DNA of 64,000 bases from Bacteroidota bacterium (lineage in GTDB: Bacteria; Bacteroidota; Bacteroidia; Chitinophagales; Chitinophagaceae). The stretch's first letter is position 1, and every line of letters starts with the position of its first letter. This document shows positions 37,101-44,963 of the stretch, in pieces. Both the position numbers and the translations under genes were made by a program. The DNA is taken from assembly GCA_023423405.1 (NCBI GenBank), contig JAFAFR010000037.1, forward strand, positions 1-64,000, in the 5' to 3' direction. A model generated the notes under the pieces. That model ran no database searches, had not been told where the DNA came from, and saw only the letters and a list, made by a program, of their open reading frames with translations.

Positions 37101-37595
37101 GGTAAGCTGCCCGAACAGCTTCACCGTATCGAGTACATCGTTCACTTTGATGTGAATGATGTTGCGGCTCAGGGTGGAAGGCGGCACCAGTTTTTCAAAC
37201 AAGGCTTCGGGGTAAGTGATCACCAGTTTCTTATTGCCGCCCGCGCTCAGCCGCGTAAGGGTTTCCGTACGCAGCATCACGTGACTGCTGTTGAGCAGGC
37301 GGTAATTCTTTTTGTTCCGGAAACTGGAAGGAAAATAAAAAAGGTCGAGCGCGCCACTTAAGTTCTCCAGGGTATTGTGGAAATAAGCTGCTTCTTCCGC
37401 ATCGTTGAGCACCACAATATGATTGAGCTGCTGCGTGATGCTGTTCTTCAATACAGCCGTTACAATAAACTCGGGTGAACTGCCTGCCAGGTTTTTCAGC
37501 ACCAGGTGCTGGGGCTGCGACATAGTGAGCCTGTCCGCCAATTGAAAAAGGCGGCCGTCTTTAGCGTATTGCTCCAGTAAATGATCCAAATTCAT
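34182..37595 (-). CDS. mfd: transcription-repair coupling factor
   Basis: 1137 residues from ATG 37595 (the upstream in-frame ATG adds 20 unlikely residues). Mfd architecture: UvrB-like N-terminal modules, a CarD-like RNA-polymerase-interacting domain (about 440-500, YVSHIDHGVGVYSG), then a superfamily 2 helicase with Walker A GDVGFGKTE (near 598), DEEQ (IIDEEQKFG) and motif VI (LHQLRGRVGRSNRKA), and a C-terminal TRCF domain. It removes stalled RNA polymerase at lesions and recruits UvrA. It is 83 bases upstream of the sulfatase start. Confidence 0.96.
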   Translation of the reverse strand: MNLDHLLEQYAKDGRLFQLADRLTMSQPQHLVLKNLAGSSPEFIVTAVLKNSITQQLNHIVVLNDAEEAAYFHNTLENLSGALDLFYFPSSFRNKKNYRLLNSSHVMLRTETLTRLSAGGNKKLVITYPEALFEKLVPPSTLSRNIIHIKVNDVLDTVKLFGQLTDAGFNRTDFVYEPGQFAVRGGIIDIYSFGNEKPYRVELFGNDVDSIRLFDPESQLSERKLLQVSIIPNLQAEMPEEATVSLFDFLPGNTVVWMNEWQFVKERLELQEEELELFLLRQEEGPVREEEDEDKLIRKVVQRSEFLSALEIETLLAPLPVVEWEGSGSYPGRVKFEIDFHTRPQPAFNRQFELLIRDFQQWEKKGFSLYFFAENPKQLERLHSIFEDLKAAIHFTPIPVAIHGGFIDEDLKLVCYTDHQVFQRYHKYKVKQAYNKNKALTLRTLRELQPGDYVSHIDHGVGVYSGLQKLEVNGKLQEAVRIIYKDSDILYVNINSLHKISKYTGKEGTVPKVNKLGSDAWARLKEKTKTRVKEIAFDLIKLYAQRKAQQGFAFTPDTYLQTELEASFIYEDTPDQGKATADVKKDMESPSPMDRLVCGDVGFGKTEIAIRAAFKAAVDGKQAAILVPTTILAFQHYKTFKERLKDFPVTVDYVNRFKSTKEKKETYQQLEAGKVDILVGTHAILAKDVKFKDLGLLIIDEEQKFGVAHKEKIKTLRTNVDCLTLTATPIPRTLQFSLMGARDLSIINTPPPNRQPIQTEVQVYNEDFIRDAIYFETERGGQVFFIHNRVNGLAEMAGIIQSHCPDLQVGYAHGQMEGHVLEERIMDFIDKKYDVLVCTNIVESGVDIPNVNTIIVNNAHQFGLSDLHQLRGRVGRSNRKAFCYLLAPPLSTLPSDSKKRLQTLEQHSELGSGFQIAMRDLDIRGAGNMLGGEQSGFMAEIGFEMYQKILDEAIRELKRSSFRELFQEEISRQEDYVQDCTIDTDLEILIPDDYVESITERLTLYQRLDNADDEAELQAFHQEMADRFGPLPASVEDLFDTVRVRRLGVALGFEKLLLRDEVLKCFFVNKHDSPYFESDLFHGIIRYLQTHTNNARLKQTGKNFLLVVEKMKDMKTILAFLQRMHKTVIETSGAAAD

Positions 37596-37617
37596 ACACA
37601 CTTCCCCGCAGGGAACG

Positions 37618-37625
37618 CAAATATA
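37618..37625 (-). promoter_or_regulatory. candidate -7 box (TATATTTG) of mfd
   Basis: Minus-strand TAnnTTTG 22 bases before the mfd ATG, in the short gap after the TonB-receptor gene. Confidence 0.4.
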
Positions 37626-37641
37626 CAAACCCTCAACCGCT

Positions 37642-40002
37642 TTACAGTTGAACACTCAGCGTCAGGCCCCAGGTTCTTGGCGGCGCGAGGTTTACCGCAC
37701 CAAAATCATAGGCATAACCGATATAGCGGTTATCGCTCAGGTTGCGCACCCAGCCGTAGAGGCCAATTTGCCGGTATTCCAGTCCGGCCCTGCCATTCAG
37801 CAGGTGATAGGGCGATTGTTCGATCGTATTGGCCAGGTCGAAATACTGCGTGCCCAGGTATTTCCATTCGCCCCTTATGAGCGCCGATAATTTTTTATTC
37901 TTCAGCAGCGGCGCCCTGTACTGCACCGCCAGCATGGAACTGATATCGGGTGTAAAGATCTGGCGCTTGCCACCCAGGTCCTGCTCATCGCCATTGGCCG
38001 ACAACTTCAGCGCATCATAACGGGCATGTGTATAGCCAAATGAATAACTGATGTCCAATCCGTGCAGGGGCCGCGCCTGCAGCTCGGCTTCCAGCCCCTT
38101 CGATTCCAGTTTACCGGTATTCCTTATCAGCGTTACGGCATCGGGCAATACCAGGGTAGGTACCTGCACGTCTTTTACGATGCTGTAGAAAACCGCCGTA
38201 CTCAACTGCCAGCGCCGCGCCGCCGGGAACCATTTCCATCCGGCTTCCCAGTTGTGGCTGTATTCGGGCTGGTAGGGATAGAGCGCAGGTTGCGACGGAT
38301 CGGAAGAAAGCGGTGTAAGTCCGCCCGTTCTGAAACCCTTGCTGTAAGAGAGATACACCGTTTGCACCGCATTGGGATGGAAGGCCAGGTTCAGCCGCGG
38401 GCTCCATGCATGAAAGCGCACAGTTGCAGTGGTATCGGGCTGGTACACGAACTGCGGCTGCGGATCAGGATCCTGCAGGTATTCGCCCAGCACCGAAAGC
38501 TCCCTTCTTTCCGCATCATAACGCAGGCCGCCGGTAAGTTCCCAGCGACTGGCAAAATGGTACACCAACTGGCCATAAAATGCCAGTCCGCGGTTCTTGC
38601 CTGTCGAGCTGTTGAGCAGCGAGAAATTGGTATTGTCGGCGCCCACCATCGCGGCATCTTCTCCAAAATGCGTGGCCTGCTTCACCGGGTTCTGCTGCAG
38701 GAAAAAATAAGCGCCGCCGGTCCATTGTAAGCGCCTGCCATCACCCGCAGGCGAGGAGAACCGCAGTTCCTCCGTCCATACTTTCACTTTATTCCAATCG
38801 GGCCCATAATTATTGATGATGGTGATGCCATCGATGGGAGAAAAATCCGCGTCGATGGGATCCTCATAATACCGGTAGTTCTGCTGGTAGGCTGTTTGAC
38901 TGCTGAACTGGAAGGAAGCGCCGCTGTACTTAGCCGTAAGTGAAGCATTGAGGGTATTGTCTACCAGCAGGGTGGTGGCGTTCTGGTTCAGGTGATAAGG
39001 ATTTGAGAAGGCTTCCGTTTTGTCCATCACCAGCGGAAAAGGGCCGTGGTTGCGGTTGTTCTGGTGTTTCAGGTTCAAAGCAACCGACCATGTTTGCGAA
39101 GGCAGGTAGTTGAGCGAATAGTTGCCGCTCACCGCCTGCTGGCGGTCGTAGCGTTCACCATTGTAGTCGTTGGTATAGTAGCCGTTCTGCTTTTCGTAAT
39201 TGCCCGCCAGCGAAAAATACAACCGGTCCTTCAGCAGCGGCACGCGCGCACCGGCGCTGTAACGCTGCAGCCCGTAATTGCCCGCCGATACCTCCGCATA
39301 CACGCGGGCCGGTCCCGATGGCCGGCGTGTGATCACATTGATCACCCCGCCCATGGCGTTCCGGCCATAGAGCGTTCCCTGGGGCCCGCGCAATACTTCG
39401 ATCCTTTCCACGTCGCTGAGCTGGCCGATATAGGTATCCAGACTAAACTGGTTCACCCCATCGAGATAAGTGGCCACTGCCGGATCATAAGAGCTGCTGG
39501 TAATGCCCCTGATCGATACCACGTTCCTTTTGTCGCCCGGATCGGAGGCAAAAAGATTGGGCACAATTCCCGTCAGGTCTTTGATGTTCCAGATGCGGTA
39601 GTCGCTCACCTGCCGGCTGCCGAAGGAACTAACGCTAACGGGCAACCGCTGGATGCTTTCCTCCTTTTTATCGGCCGTTACCACCACTTCGTCGAGCTGG
39701 CGGCTGCTGCCCGCCAGGCGAAACTCCTTCGATTCCCCGCCGTTCCACGCCACAATCGTTTTTGCAAAACCGGCTGCACTCAGTTCCAGTTCTCCTGTCC
39801 CCGAAAGCGGCGCTGCAAAAGAGAAATTACCGGCGCTGTCTGCCGTGGTATAGATGCCGGTATTGAGCAGGTGAACGGTAGCGCCCGCAACAGCCTGTCC
39901 TTTTTCATCCACTACTTTTCCTTTCCATTGCCGCAGGGACTGTGCAACAGCAATACCCGTCCACAACGCGACTACTACCAACAAAAGCCAAAACCTTTTC
40001 AT
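37642..40002 (-). CDS. TonB-dependent outer-membrane receptor
   Basis: 786 residues: signal peptide (1-20), a carboxypeptidase-like regulatory domain (about 26-100), a TonB-box-like LDEVVVTA (103-110), a plug (about 115-225, with VSIRGITSSSYDPA and VLRGPQGTLYGRNAMGGVIN) and a C-terminal 22-strand barrel ending in Leu. It imports a ligand such as an iron chelate, cobalamin or a small glycan using TonB energy. No SusD partner follows it, and its length fits a siderophore-type rather than a SusC-type receptor. It overlaps the TMEM220 gene by 4 bp. Confidence 0.92.
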   Translation of the reverse strand: MKRFWLLLVVVALWTGIAVAQSLRQWKGKVVDEKGQAVAGATVHLLNTGIYTTADSAGNFSFAAPLSGTGELELSAAGFAKTIVAWNGGESKEFRLAGSSRQLDEVVVTADKKEESIQRLPVSVSSFGSRQVSDYRIWNIKDLTGIVPNLFASDPGDKRNVVSIRGITSSSYDPAVATYLDGVNQFSLDTYIGQLSDVERIEVLRGPQGTLYGRNAMGGVINVITRRPSGPARVYAEVSAGNYGLQRYSAGARVPLLKDRLYFSLAGNYEKQNGYYTNDYNGERYDRQQAVSGNYSLNYLPSQTWSVALNLKHQNNRNHGPFPLVMDKTEAFSNPYHLNQNATTLLVDNTLNASLTAKYSGASFQFSSQTAYQQNYRYYEDPIDADFSPIDGITIINNYGPDWNKVKVWTEELRFSSPAGDGRRLQWTGGAYFFLQQNPVKQATHFGEDAAMVGADNTNFSLLNSSTGKNRGLAFYGQLVYHFASRWELTGGLRYDAERRELSVLGEYLQDPDPQPQFVYQPDTTATVRFHAWSPRLNLAFHPNAVQTVYLSYSKGFRTGGLTPLSSDPSQPALYPYQPEYSHNWEAGWKWFPAARRWQLSTAVFYSIVKDVQVPTLVLPDAVTLIRNTGKLESKGLEAELQARPLHGLDISYSFGYTHARYDALKLSANGDEQDLGGKRQIFTPDISSMLAVQYRAPLLKNKKLSALIRGEWKYLGTQYFDLANTIEQSPYHLLNGRAGLEYRQIGLYGWVRNLSDNRYIGYAYDFGAVNLAPPRTWGLTLSVQL

Positions 40003-40376
40003 GTTTTCATTTTATGCCGCCACCAGAACCAGTTCAACAGCAGGGCCAGCACCAGGATCAGCAACCCGCCGAACTCGCGGGTCTCTTCAATCCAGGGTTT
40101 GGTAGCCTTCATCGTCTGTACAATATTTTCTGCATGGTGCTCGCTGATCCAGTTCCATACGCCGGTACGATCGAAAAAAAGGAAGATGGCATATCCTCCA
40201 TACACCAGCCACCCGGCCTGGTAAAGCCGCGGCCGGAAAACGCCCCGCAAAGACTGGTAACAGATCCAGGCGCCAAACAAATAGATCGGAACCCAGATAT
40301 AGGGATCGGGATCATTGTATTGAAGCGCTGCCGAAAGGAGAAAGAGTACAATGAAGATGAGGTTGACGATTCGCAT
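39999..40376 (-). CDS. TMEM220-like small membrane protein
   Basis: 125 residues, four hydrophobic helices (about 2-17, 26-42, 53-68, 102-117). The pattern ALQYNDPDPYIWVPIY near residue 17 and GxWLVYG identify the TMEM220 family, of unknown function. Its stop overlaps the start of the TonB-receptor gene (ATGA), so they are co-translated and possibly functionally linked. Confidence 0.78.
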   Translation of the reverse strand: MRIVNLIFIVLFLLSAALQYNDPDPYIWVPIYLFGAWICYQSLRGVFRPRLYQAGWLVYGGYAIFLFFDRTGVWNWISEHHAENIVQTMKATKPWIEETREFGGLLILVLALLLNWFWWRHKMKT

Positions 40377-40434
40377 GGCAAAGGGCGTAAAAATAGCACA
40401 ATTATTATTCCTACCTTACCTGCAAATTCGTCTT

Positions 40435-41184
40435 ATGCTGCAACCCTGGCAAACCGGAACGGTCATACGGATAGAAGAGGAAACTCCTTCCACCCGTCGA
40501 TTTTGGATAGCCCTCCGGGAAAGCGACAATTTTGATTTCAAACCCGGGCAGTTCGTAACGCTCGACCTGCCCATCCATGAACAGCGCAACAAAAGATGGC
40601 GGAGTTATTCCATCGCGTCCTGGCCCGACGGCACCAATGTGATTGAACTGGTGATCGTATTGCTGGAAGGAGGCCTGGGTACACAGTACCTCTTCAACGA
40701 AATTGGCGTGGGGTCAGAACTCCTGCTGCGGGGGCCGCAGGGCGTATTTGTATTGCCCGAACCGATCGACCGGGATCTTTTTTTTGTCTGTACCGGAACC
40801 GGTATCGCACCCTTCCGCGCCATGGCGCACCATATCCTGAACAGGCATATTCCGCACCACCATATTTACCTCATTTTTGGTTGCCGGAAAACCGGCGACT
40901 GTCTCTATGGAAAGGAGATGAAAGAACTGGAAGAAAAGCTGTCCGCCTTTCATTATATACCCACTTTTTCGAGGGAGACCCCGGGATCGGGTCCCTACCG
41001 CACCGGGTATGTACACAGTATATATGAAGAGATTGTGAGCGACCGCCGCATGGATTCGGCAGATGGCCAGTACCCTGCCCATTTTTTACTCTGCGGCTGG
41101 AAAAATATGATCGACGAAGCCAAACAGCGTATTCTCGCCATGGGCTTCGACAAAAAAGACATCCATCTCGAATTGTACGGCTGA
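40435..41184 (+). CDS. ferredoxin-NADP reductase-like FAD oxidoreductase
   Basis: 249 residues from ATG 40435 (the in-frame upstream ATG at 40351 falls in the divergent gene). FAD-binding RSYSIAS (about 60-66) and the NAD(P)-binding FVCTGTGIAPFRAM (about 117-130), then LIFGCRKTGDCLYGKE and CGWKNMID, match the FNR superfamily without an attached ferredoxin domain. It shuttles electrons between NAD(P)H and a separate partner. The donor/acceptor cannot be assigned. It ends against the stop of the small membrane protein gene. Confidence 0.88.
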   Translation: MLQPWQTGTVIRIEEETPSTRRFWIALRESDNFDFKPGQFVTLDLPIHEQRNKRWRSYSIASWPDGTNVIELVIVLLEGGLGTQYLFNEIGVGSELLLRGPQGVFVLPEPIDRDLFFVCTGTGIAPFRAMAHHILNRHIPHHHIYLIFGCRKTGDCLYGKEMKELEEKLSAFHYIPTFSRETPGSGPYRTGYVHSIYEEIVSDRRMDSADGQYPAHFLLCGWKNMIDEAKQRILAMGFDKKDIHLELYG

Positions 41185-41463
41185 TCAGCCTTTGACCCCT
41201 GCAATCGTATTGCCGGAGAGGGCTTCCTGCTTGTTCAGGCTGATGACCGGCACCTTACCGGAATTACTGTTCCTTTCTGAATGGATCTTATGCAAGCGGA
41301 GGATCTCGGCATGGTTTTCCACCATTTCAGTTTCCAGCTCCAGGATCCGCCGGCGCGATTTGGTAAGCTGGCGGCTTCTGAAACAAAATCCCAGCAGGGA
41401 TCCGGTAGCGAAGGCGGCTATCAACCATTTAAGCAGCGCGAGCGTGATGTTTGCGGACATCAT
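41185..41463 (-). CDS. small membrane protein with coiled coil (paralogue A)
   Basis: 92 residues: one membrane helix (about 8-28), then basic RSRQLTKSRRR and a short coiled coil ILELETEMVENHAEILRLHK, with a hydrophilic tail. It resembles the neighbouring protein at 41566-41847 in order of parts and in the HAEIL core. The layout recalls LapA-like or heat-shock small membrane proteins, but no family is recognised. The stop codon abuts the FNR-like gene. Confidence 0.62.
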   Translation of the reverse strand: MMSANITLALLKWLIAAFATGSLLGFCFRSRQLTKSRRRILELETEMVENHAEILRLHKIHSERNSNSGKVPVISLNKQEALSGNTIAGVKG

Positions 41464-41484
41464 AGAAATTGGTTTGAGTCATTT

Positions 41485-41514
41485 GTGGATATTCACGGGA
41501 TTCGGTATATCCAC
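41485..41514. promoter_or_regulatory. 8-bp inverted repeat between the small membrane protein genes
   Basis: GTGGATAT (41485-41492) and ATATCCAC (41507-41514) are perfect inverted copies 14 bases apart, upstream of the 41185-41463 gene. Operator or processing hairpin; role inferred only from position. Confidence 0.3.
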
Positions 41515-41565
41515 TAAACGCACCCAGGTTCCAATTATTGCACTGATTTCGTGGGGATTGGGTAT

Positions 41566-41847
41566 TTACTGACTGGCTATCTTGCTTTTACCTGCATCGG
41601 GTTGGGAACTATCCTTATCCTTGATAGGAACAACCGGTGTGGAAACAGGCGGATTATTACGATCCTGCTTTTCGGCCAGCTTCTTTTGTAATTGGAGGAT
41701 TTCGGCATGATCCTGCATTTTCTCCCCTTCCAGCTCAAGCACCCTGTTTCGGAGGGAACGGGCCTGCAGGTAGCGCAATAGCATACCTGCGAGAAAGGAC
41801 AACAGAAATAGCAGCGCAAGCAATCCAAGGTGGACTTTGATAACCAT
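41566..41847 (-). CDS. small membrane protein with coiled coil (paralogue B)
   Basis: 93 residues from the ATG giving MVIKVHLGLLALL. Membrane helix (about 5-25), then RNRVLELEGEKMQDHAEILQ followed by LQK, and a Pro/Ser/Lys-rich tail. The central segment aligns without gaps to the next gene's ILELETEMVENHAEILRLHK. It follows glyS by 59 bases and precedes paralogue A by 102 bases, all on the minus strand. Function unknown. Confidence 0.62.
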   Translation of the reverse strand: MVIKVHLGLLALLFLLSFLAGMLLRYLQARSLRNRVLELEGEKMQDHAEILQLQKKLAEKQDRNNPPVSTPVVPIKDKDSSQPDAGKSKIASQ

Positions 41848-41906
41848 GTTATATTTTAAAGCCTGCTGGGTATGAGCAGGAATTAGGGTATATAACAAAT
41901 ATATAA

Positions 41907-43358
41907 TTACTGGATCGCTTTTTCAACCAAATCTTTTACCGATTTTAAGGGGATTCTTTCCTGTTCCATGGAGTCCCGGTGGCGGATCGTTACGGTTCCG
42001 TCTTCCTTCGTCTGGTAATCGATCGTAACACAAAAAGGCGTGCCGATCGCGTCCTGCCTGCGATAACGTTTGCCAATCGCGTCTTTTTCCTCGTAAAAAC
42101 ACCTGAAAGAACCACGGCATTCTGCCATCAACTGGCGGGCAATTTCCGGTAATCCATCCTTCTTCACCAATGGTAAAATACCCAGTTTCACGGGCGCCAG
42201 GCGGGCGGGGAATTTCATCACCACCCTCGAATCGGGCTTTTCGGGCGTGCCCAGGTCCTGCTCTTCATAAGCCTCGCTCAGCAACATCATTACCGTCCGG
42301 TCCAGCCCTATGGAAGTTTCGATCACATATGGAATATAATTGCCATACGGCTTACCGTCTGGACCCAGGTCCGCGTCGAAATACTGCATTTTCTTTTTGC
42401 TGTATTCCTGGTGGCTCTTCAGGTCGAAATCGGTGCGGCTGTGAATGCCCTCCACCTCTTTGAACCCGATGGGAAAATCGTATTCAATATCGCAGGCCGC
42501 ATCGGCATAGTGGGCCAGCTTCACGTGGTCGTGGAAACGGTAACGCTCCGCCGGGATGCCCAGGCTGAAGTGCCACTGCATGCGCGCCTGCTTCCAGTAT
42601 TCATACCACTCCTTTTGCGTGCCAGGCCGGATGAAGAACTGCATTTCCATCTGCTCAAATTCGCGCATCCGGAAAATGAACTGGCGTGCCACAATTTCAT
42701 TACGGAAGGCTTTTCCCACCTGCGCAATGCCGAAGGGGATCTTCATGCGCCCGGTCTTCTGCACGTTGAGGAAGTTCACAAAAATGCCCTGTGCCGTTTC
42801 GGGGCGCAGGTACACCATATTGTCGTCGGCCTCGCCGCTTACGGCGCCGAACTCGGTTTTGAACATGAGGTTGAACTGGCGCACGTCGGTCCAGTTGCAG
42901 GTGCCGCTGATGCTGCATTTGATCCTACGGTTCTCGATCAGTTGCTTCAGCCCGGCAAAATCTTCCTTCGCCAGCAACTGCTCCATTTCAGCGATCAGCG
43001 CTTCCGCTTCAGGCTGCGCAAGGGTTTCGGCAAAACCTTCGATCAGGTGATCCACGCGGTAGCGCTTTTTGCTGTCCTTGTTGTCGATCATGGGGTCGCT
43101 GAAATTATCGACGTGACCGCTGGCCTTCCAGGTGGTGGGATGCATGAAAATGGCTGCATCGATCCCCACGATATTGTCCTGCAACTGGGTCATCCATTTC
43201 CACCAGTAATCGCGGATGTTCTTTTTCAGCTCGCTGCCGTTCTGGCCATAATCGTACACCGCGCTCAGCCCGTCGTAAATTTCACTGGAAGGAAAGATGA
43301 ACCCGTATTCTTTACAGTGCGAAATGATCGCCTGGAATTTATTCGTCTCGTTTGCCAT
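41907..43358 (-). CDS. glyS: glycyl-tRNA synthetase (homodimeric type)
   Basis: 483 residues, class II. Typical are the opening KEYGFIFPSSEIYDGLSAVYDYG, motif 2 GKAFRNEI near residue 213 and FRMREFEQMEMQFF, motif 3 with GLDRTVMMLL (about 352-361), and the C-terminal anticodon-binding domain. It is the alpha2 type, not the GlyQS tetramer. The A76-binding GVHHRxD-like piece is GIHSRTDFDL. A TATATTTG box sits 7 bases upstream, inside the preceding gene's end. Confidence 0.95.
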   Translation of the reverse strand: MANETNKFQAIISHCKEYGFIFPSSEIYDGLSAVYDYGQNGSELKKNIRDYWWKWMTQLQDNIVGIDAAIFMHPTTWKASGHVDNFSDPMIDNKDSKKRYRVDHLIEGFAETLAQPEAEALIAEMEQLLAKEDFAGLKQLIENRRIKCSISGTCNWTDVRQFNLMFKTEFGAVSGEADDNMVYLRPETAQGIFVNFLNVQKTGRMKIPFGIAQVGKAFRNEIVARQFIFRMREFEQMEMQFFIRPGTQKEWYEYWKQARMQWHFSLGIPAERYRFHDHVKLAHYADAACDIEYDFPIGFKEVEGIHSRTDFDLKSHQEYSKKKMQYFDADLGPDGKPYGNYIPYVIETSIGLDRTVMMLLSEAYEEQDLGTPEKPDSRVVMKFPARLAPVKLGILPLVKKDGLPEIARQLMAECRGSFRCFYEEKDAIGKRYRRQDAIGTPFCVTIDYQTKEDGTVTIRHRDSMEQERIPLKSVKDLVEKAIQ

Positions 43359-43365
43359 AAGGCCG

Positions 43366-43373
43366 CAAATATA
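43366..43373 (-). promoter_or_regulatory. candidate -7 box (TATATTTG) of glyS
   Basis: Minus strand; fits TAnnTTTG and ends 7 bases before the glyS ATG, directly after the stop codon of the MazG-like gene. Confidence 0.4.
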
Positions 43374-43715
43374 TTAGATATTGCCCAGTTTCGGGTTGTT
43401 GCGGTGGCGGTCGGCGTCGCGCCGGGTCTTCTTTTCCATGTTTTTCCGGAAGGCGGTTTCGAGGTCCACTCCCGTCTGGTTCGCGAGGCAGATGAGCACC
43501 CAAAGCACGTCGGCCATTTCATCGGCCAGTTCCCTGTCCTGGTCGGAAGCCTTGGCCGACTGCTCGCCGTAACGGCGCACCATCAGGCGCGACAACTCCC
43601 CCACTTCTTCCATCAAAATGCCCAGGTTGGTGAGTTCGCCGAAATAGCGCACGCCCACGGTGCGGATCCATTCGTCCACCTGCTGCTGTGATTCCTTTAT
43701 GGTCAGGTCTGCCAT
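43374..43715 (-). CDS. MazG-like nucleotide pyrophosphohydrolase
   Basis: 113 residues from ATG 43715, which shares its A with the stop of dtd (TAATG). The metal-binding EExxE...ExxD motif of all-alpha NTP pyrophosphatases is EEVGEL (about 31-36) and ELADEMADVLW (about 57-67). It should hydrolyse (d)NTPs, possibly damaged ones, to NMP and pyrophosphate. A long reading frame continues upstream into dtd in another frame and is ignored. Confidence 0.88.
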   Translation of the reverse strand: MADLTIKESQQQVDEWIRTVGVRYFGELTNLGILMEEVGELSRLMVRRYGEQSAKASDQDRELADEMADVLWVLICLANQTGVDLETAFRKNMEKKTRRDADRHRNNPKLGNI

Positions 43716-44167
43716 TATTCTTTGTTTTTGGAGTCGATGGTAATGGTAACGGGGCCGTCGTTTTCCAGCGCCACCAGCATATCGGCCCCAAACTCGCCCG
43801 AGCCGATGGGCCGTCCCAGGTCGGTCGCCACCTGCCGCAGGAAATCTTTGTACAGCGGGATGGCCACTTCCGGCTTGCTCGCTTTTATATAAGAAGGCCG
43901 GTTGCCTTTTTTGGTGCTGGCGTGCAGGGTGAACTGGCTCACCACCAGGATTTCGCCGCCAATATCTTTTACCGACAGGTTCATTACACCGGCATCGTCG
44001 TTGAAAATGCGAAGCTGGCAGATCTTGGCGCTGGTCCATGCCAGGTCTTCGCGCGTATCGCTGTCCTCGAAACCGGCCAGCACCAGCAGTCCTTTTCCGA
44101 TGGCCGATTTTTCTTTACCGCCAATGGTAACGGAAGCAGTACGCACCCTTTGTATGACCACTCTCAT
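43715..44167 (-). CDS. dtd: D-aminoacyl-tRNA deacylase
   Basis: 150 residues. Both DTD signature segments are present: SQFTLHASTKKGNRPSY (79-95) and the GPVT motif near the C-terminus (NDGPVTITID). It removes D-amino acids (and glycine from tRNA-Ala) from mischarged tRNAs, acting as a proofreader. It overlaps the MazG-like gene by one base and lies upstream of glyS in the same direction. Confidence 0.93.
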   Translation of the reverse strand: MRVVIQRVRTASVTIGGKEKSAIGKGLLVLAGFEDSDTREDLAWTSAKICQLRIFNDDAGVMNLSVKDIGGEILVVSQFTLHASTKKGNRPSYIKASKPEVAIPLYKDFLRQVATDLGRPIGSGEFGADMLVALENDGPVTITIDSKNKE

Positions 44168-44204
44168 ATTTTATGTACCTTGCTTTTTGATGGCCGACAA
44201 TAGT

Positions 44205-44963
44205 ATGAAATATCTGCTTACCGGCGTATTGGCCCTTACCCTTTTTCTCTGTGCCTGTAAAAAAGAGAACAGCAGGGAGTCGGCTCCCGAAGCCTGGCTG
44301 GAACTGCATTTCAGCGCCGAGATGAATGGCAGTCCCCTGGTGCTGAACCAGGGCTACAGCAATATATTCGGTGAAAACATTCAACCTACCGCACTTAAAT
44401 TCTATGCCGGCCGCTTCAGCCTGGTGCCCGCCGGCGCGCCTGCAGCCGATACGATCGACCAGTACAGCCTCGTGGATTTTTCCAGCCCTTCCAGCACGCT
44501 CATCCGGCTGCCGGTAACACCCGGCACCTACGACCGTTTTTCGTTCCAGCTCGGCGTGGACAGCGCCCGCAATGTGAGCGGCACCCAAACCGGCGCGCTG
44601 GATCCCGCCCTGGGCATGTTCTGGACCTGGAACAGCGGTTATATCTTTTTCAAGTTCGAAGGAAAATCGCCCGCTTCTGTTGAACCGGGAGGCATTTTTC
44701 AGTACCATATCGGCGGTTTCCGGAGCCCCTACAGCGCCATCCGTTCGCTCAACGCCGAGCTGCCTGCAGCCGATACATGGACCCTGGCCGACGGCCAGAC
44801 CCTGCGCCTGGAGCTGGGCTGCCAGATGGATCTTTTCTTCAACGGCAACCTGGGACTGCGCGTGGCCGACCATCCCGTATCCATGACACCCGGTGAACTG
44901 TCCTCGGCCATTGCCGATAATTACGCCTCCTGTTTTACCCTCACCAACTACACCGTACAATGA
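44205..44963 (+). CDS. MbnP-like copper-binding lipoprotein
   Basis: 252 residues from the ATG giving MKYLLTG (an ATG 15 bases earlier is possible). Lipobox LCAC with C18, then a beta-rich domain. It resembles MbnP of methanotrophs: LELHFSAEMNGSPL near residue 32, FYAGRFSLV near 67, PGTYDRFSFQLGVD near 106, MFWTWNSGYIFFKFEG (138-153), FQYHIGGF near 165. MbnP carries a tryptophan oxidised to kynurenine by its partner MbnH to make a copper site; W140 and W142 in the FWTWNSGY segment are candidates, by analogy only. Overlaps the peroxidase gene by 4 bp. No methanobactin genes are present. Confidence 0.75.
   Translation: MKYLLTGVLALTLFLCACKKENSRESAPEAWLELHFSAEMNGSPLVLNQGYSNIFGENIQPTALKFYAGRFSLVPAGAPAADTIDQYSLVDFSSPSSTLIRLPVTPGTYDRFSFQLGVDSARNVSGTQTGALDPALGMFWTWNSGYIFFKFEGKSPASVEPGGIFQYHIGGFRSPYSAIRSLNAELPAADTWTLADGQTLRLELGCQMDLFFNGNLGLRVADHPVSMTPGELSSAIADNYASCFTLTNYTVQ

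Noticed and set aside
37642..40376. SusC/SusD-type glycan-uptake locus
   Set aside because: No SusD-like lipoprotein is adjacent and the receptor length fits a siderophore-type TonB receptor.
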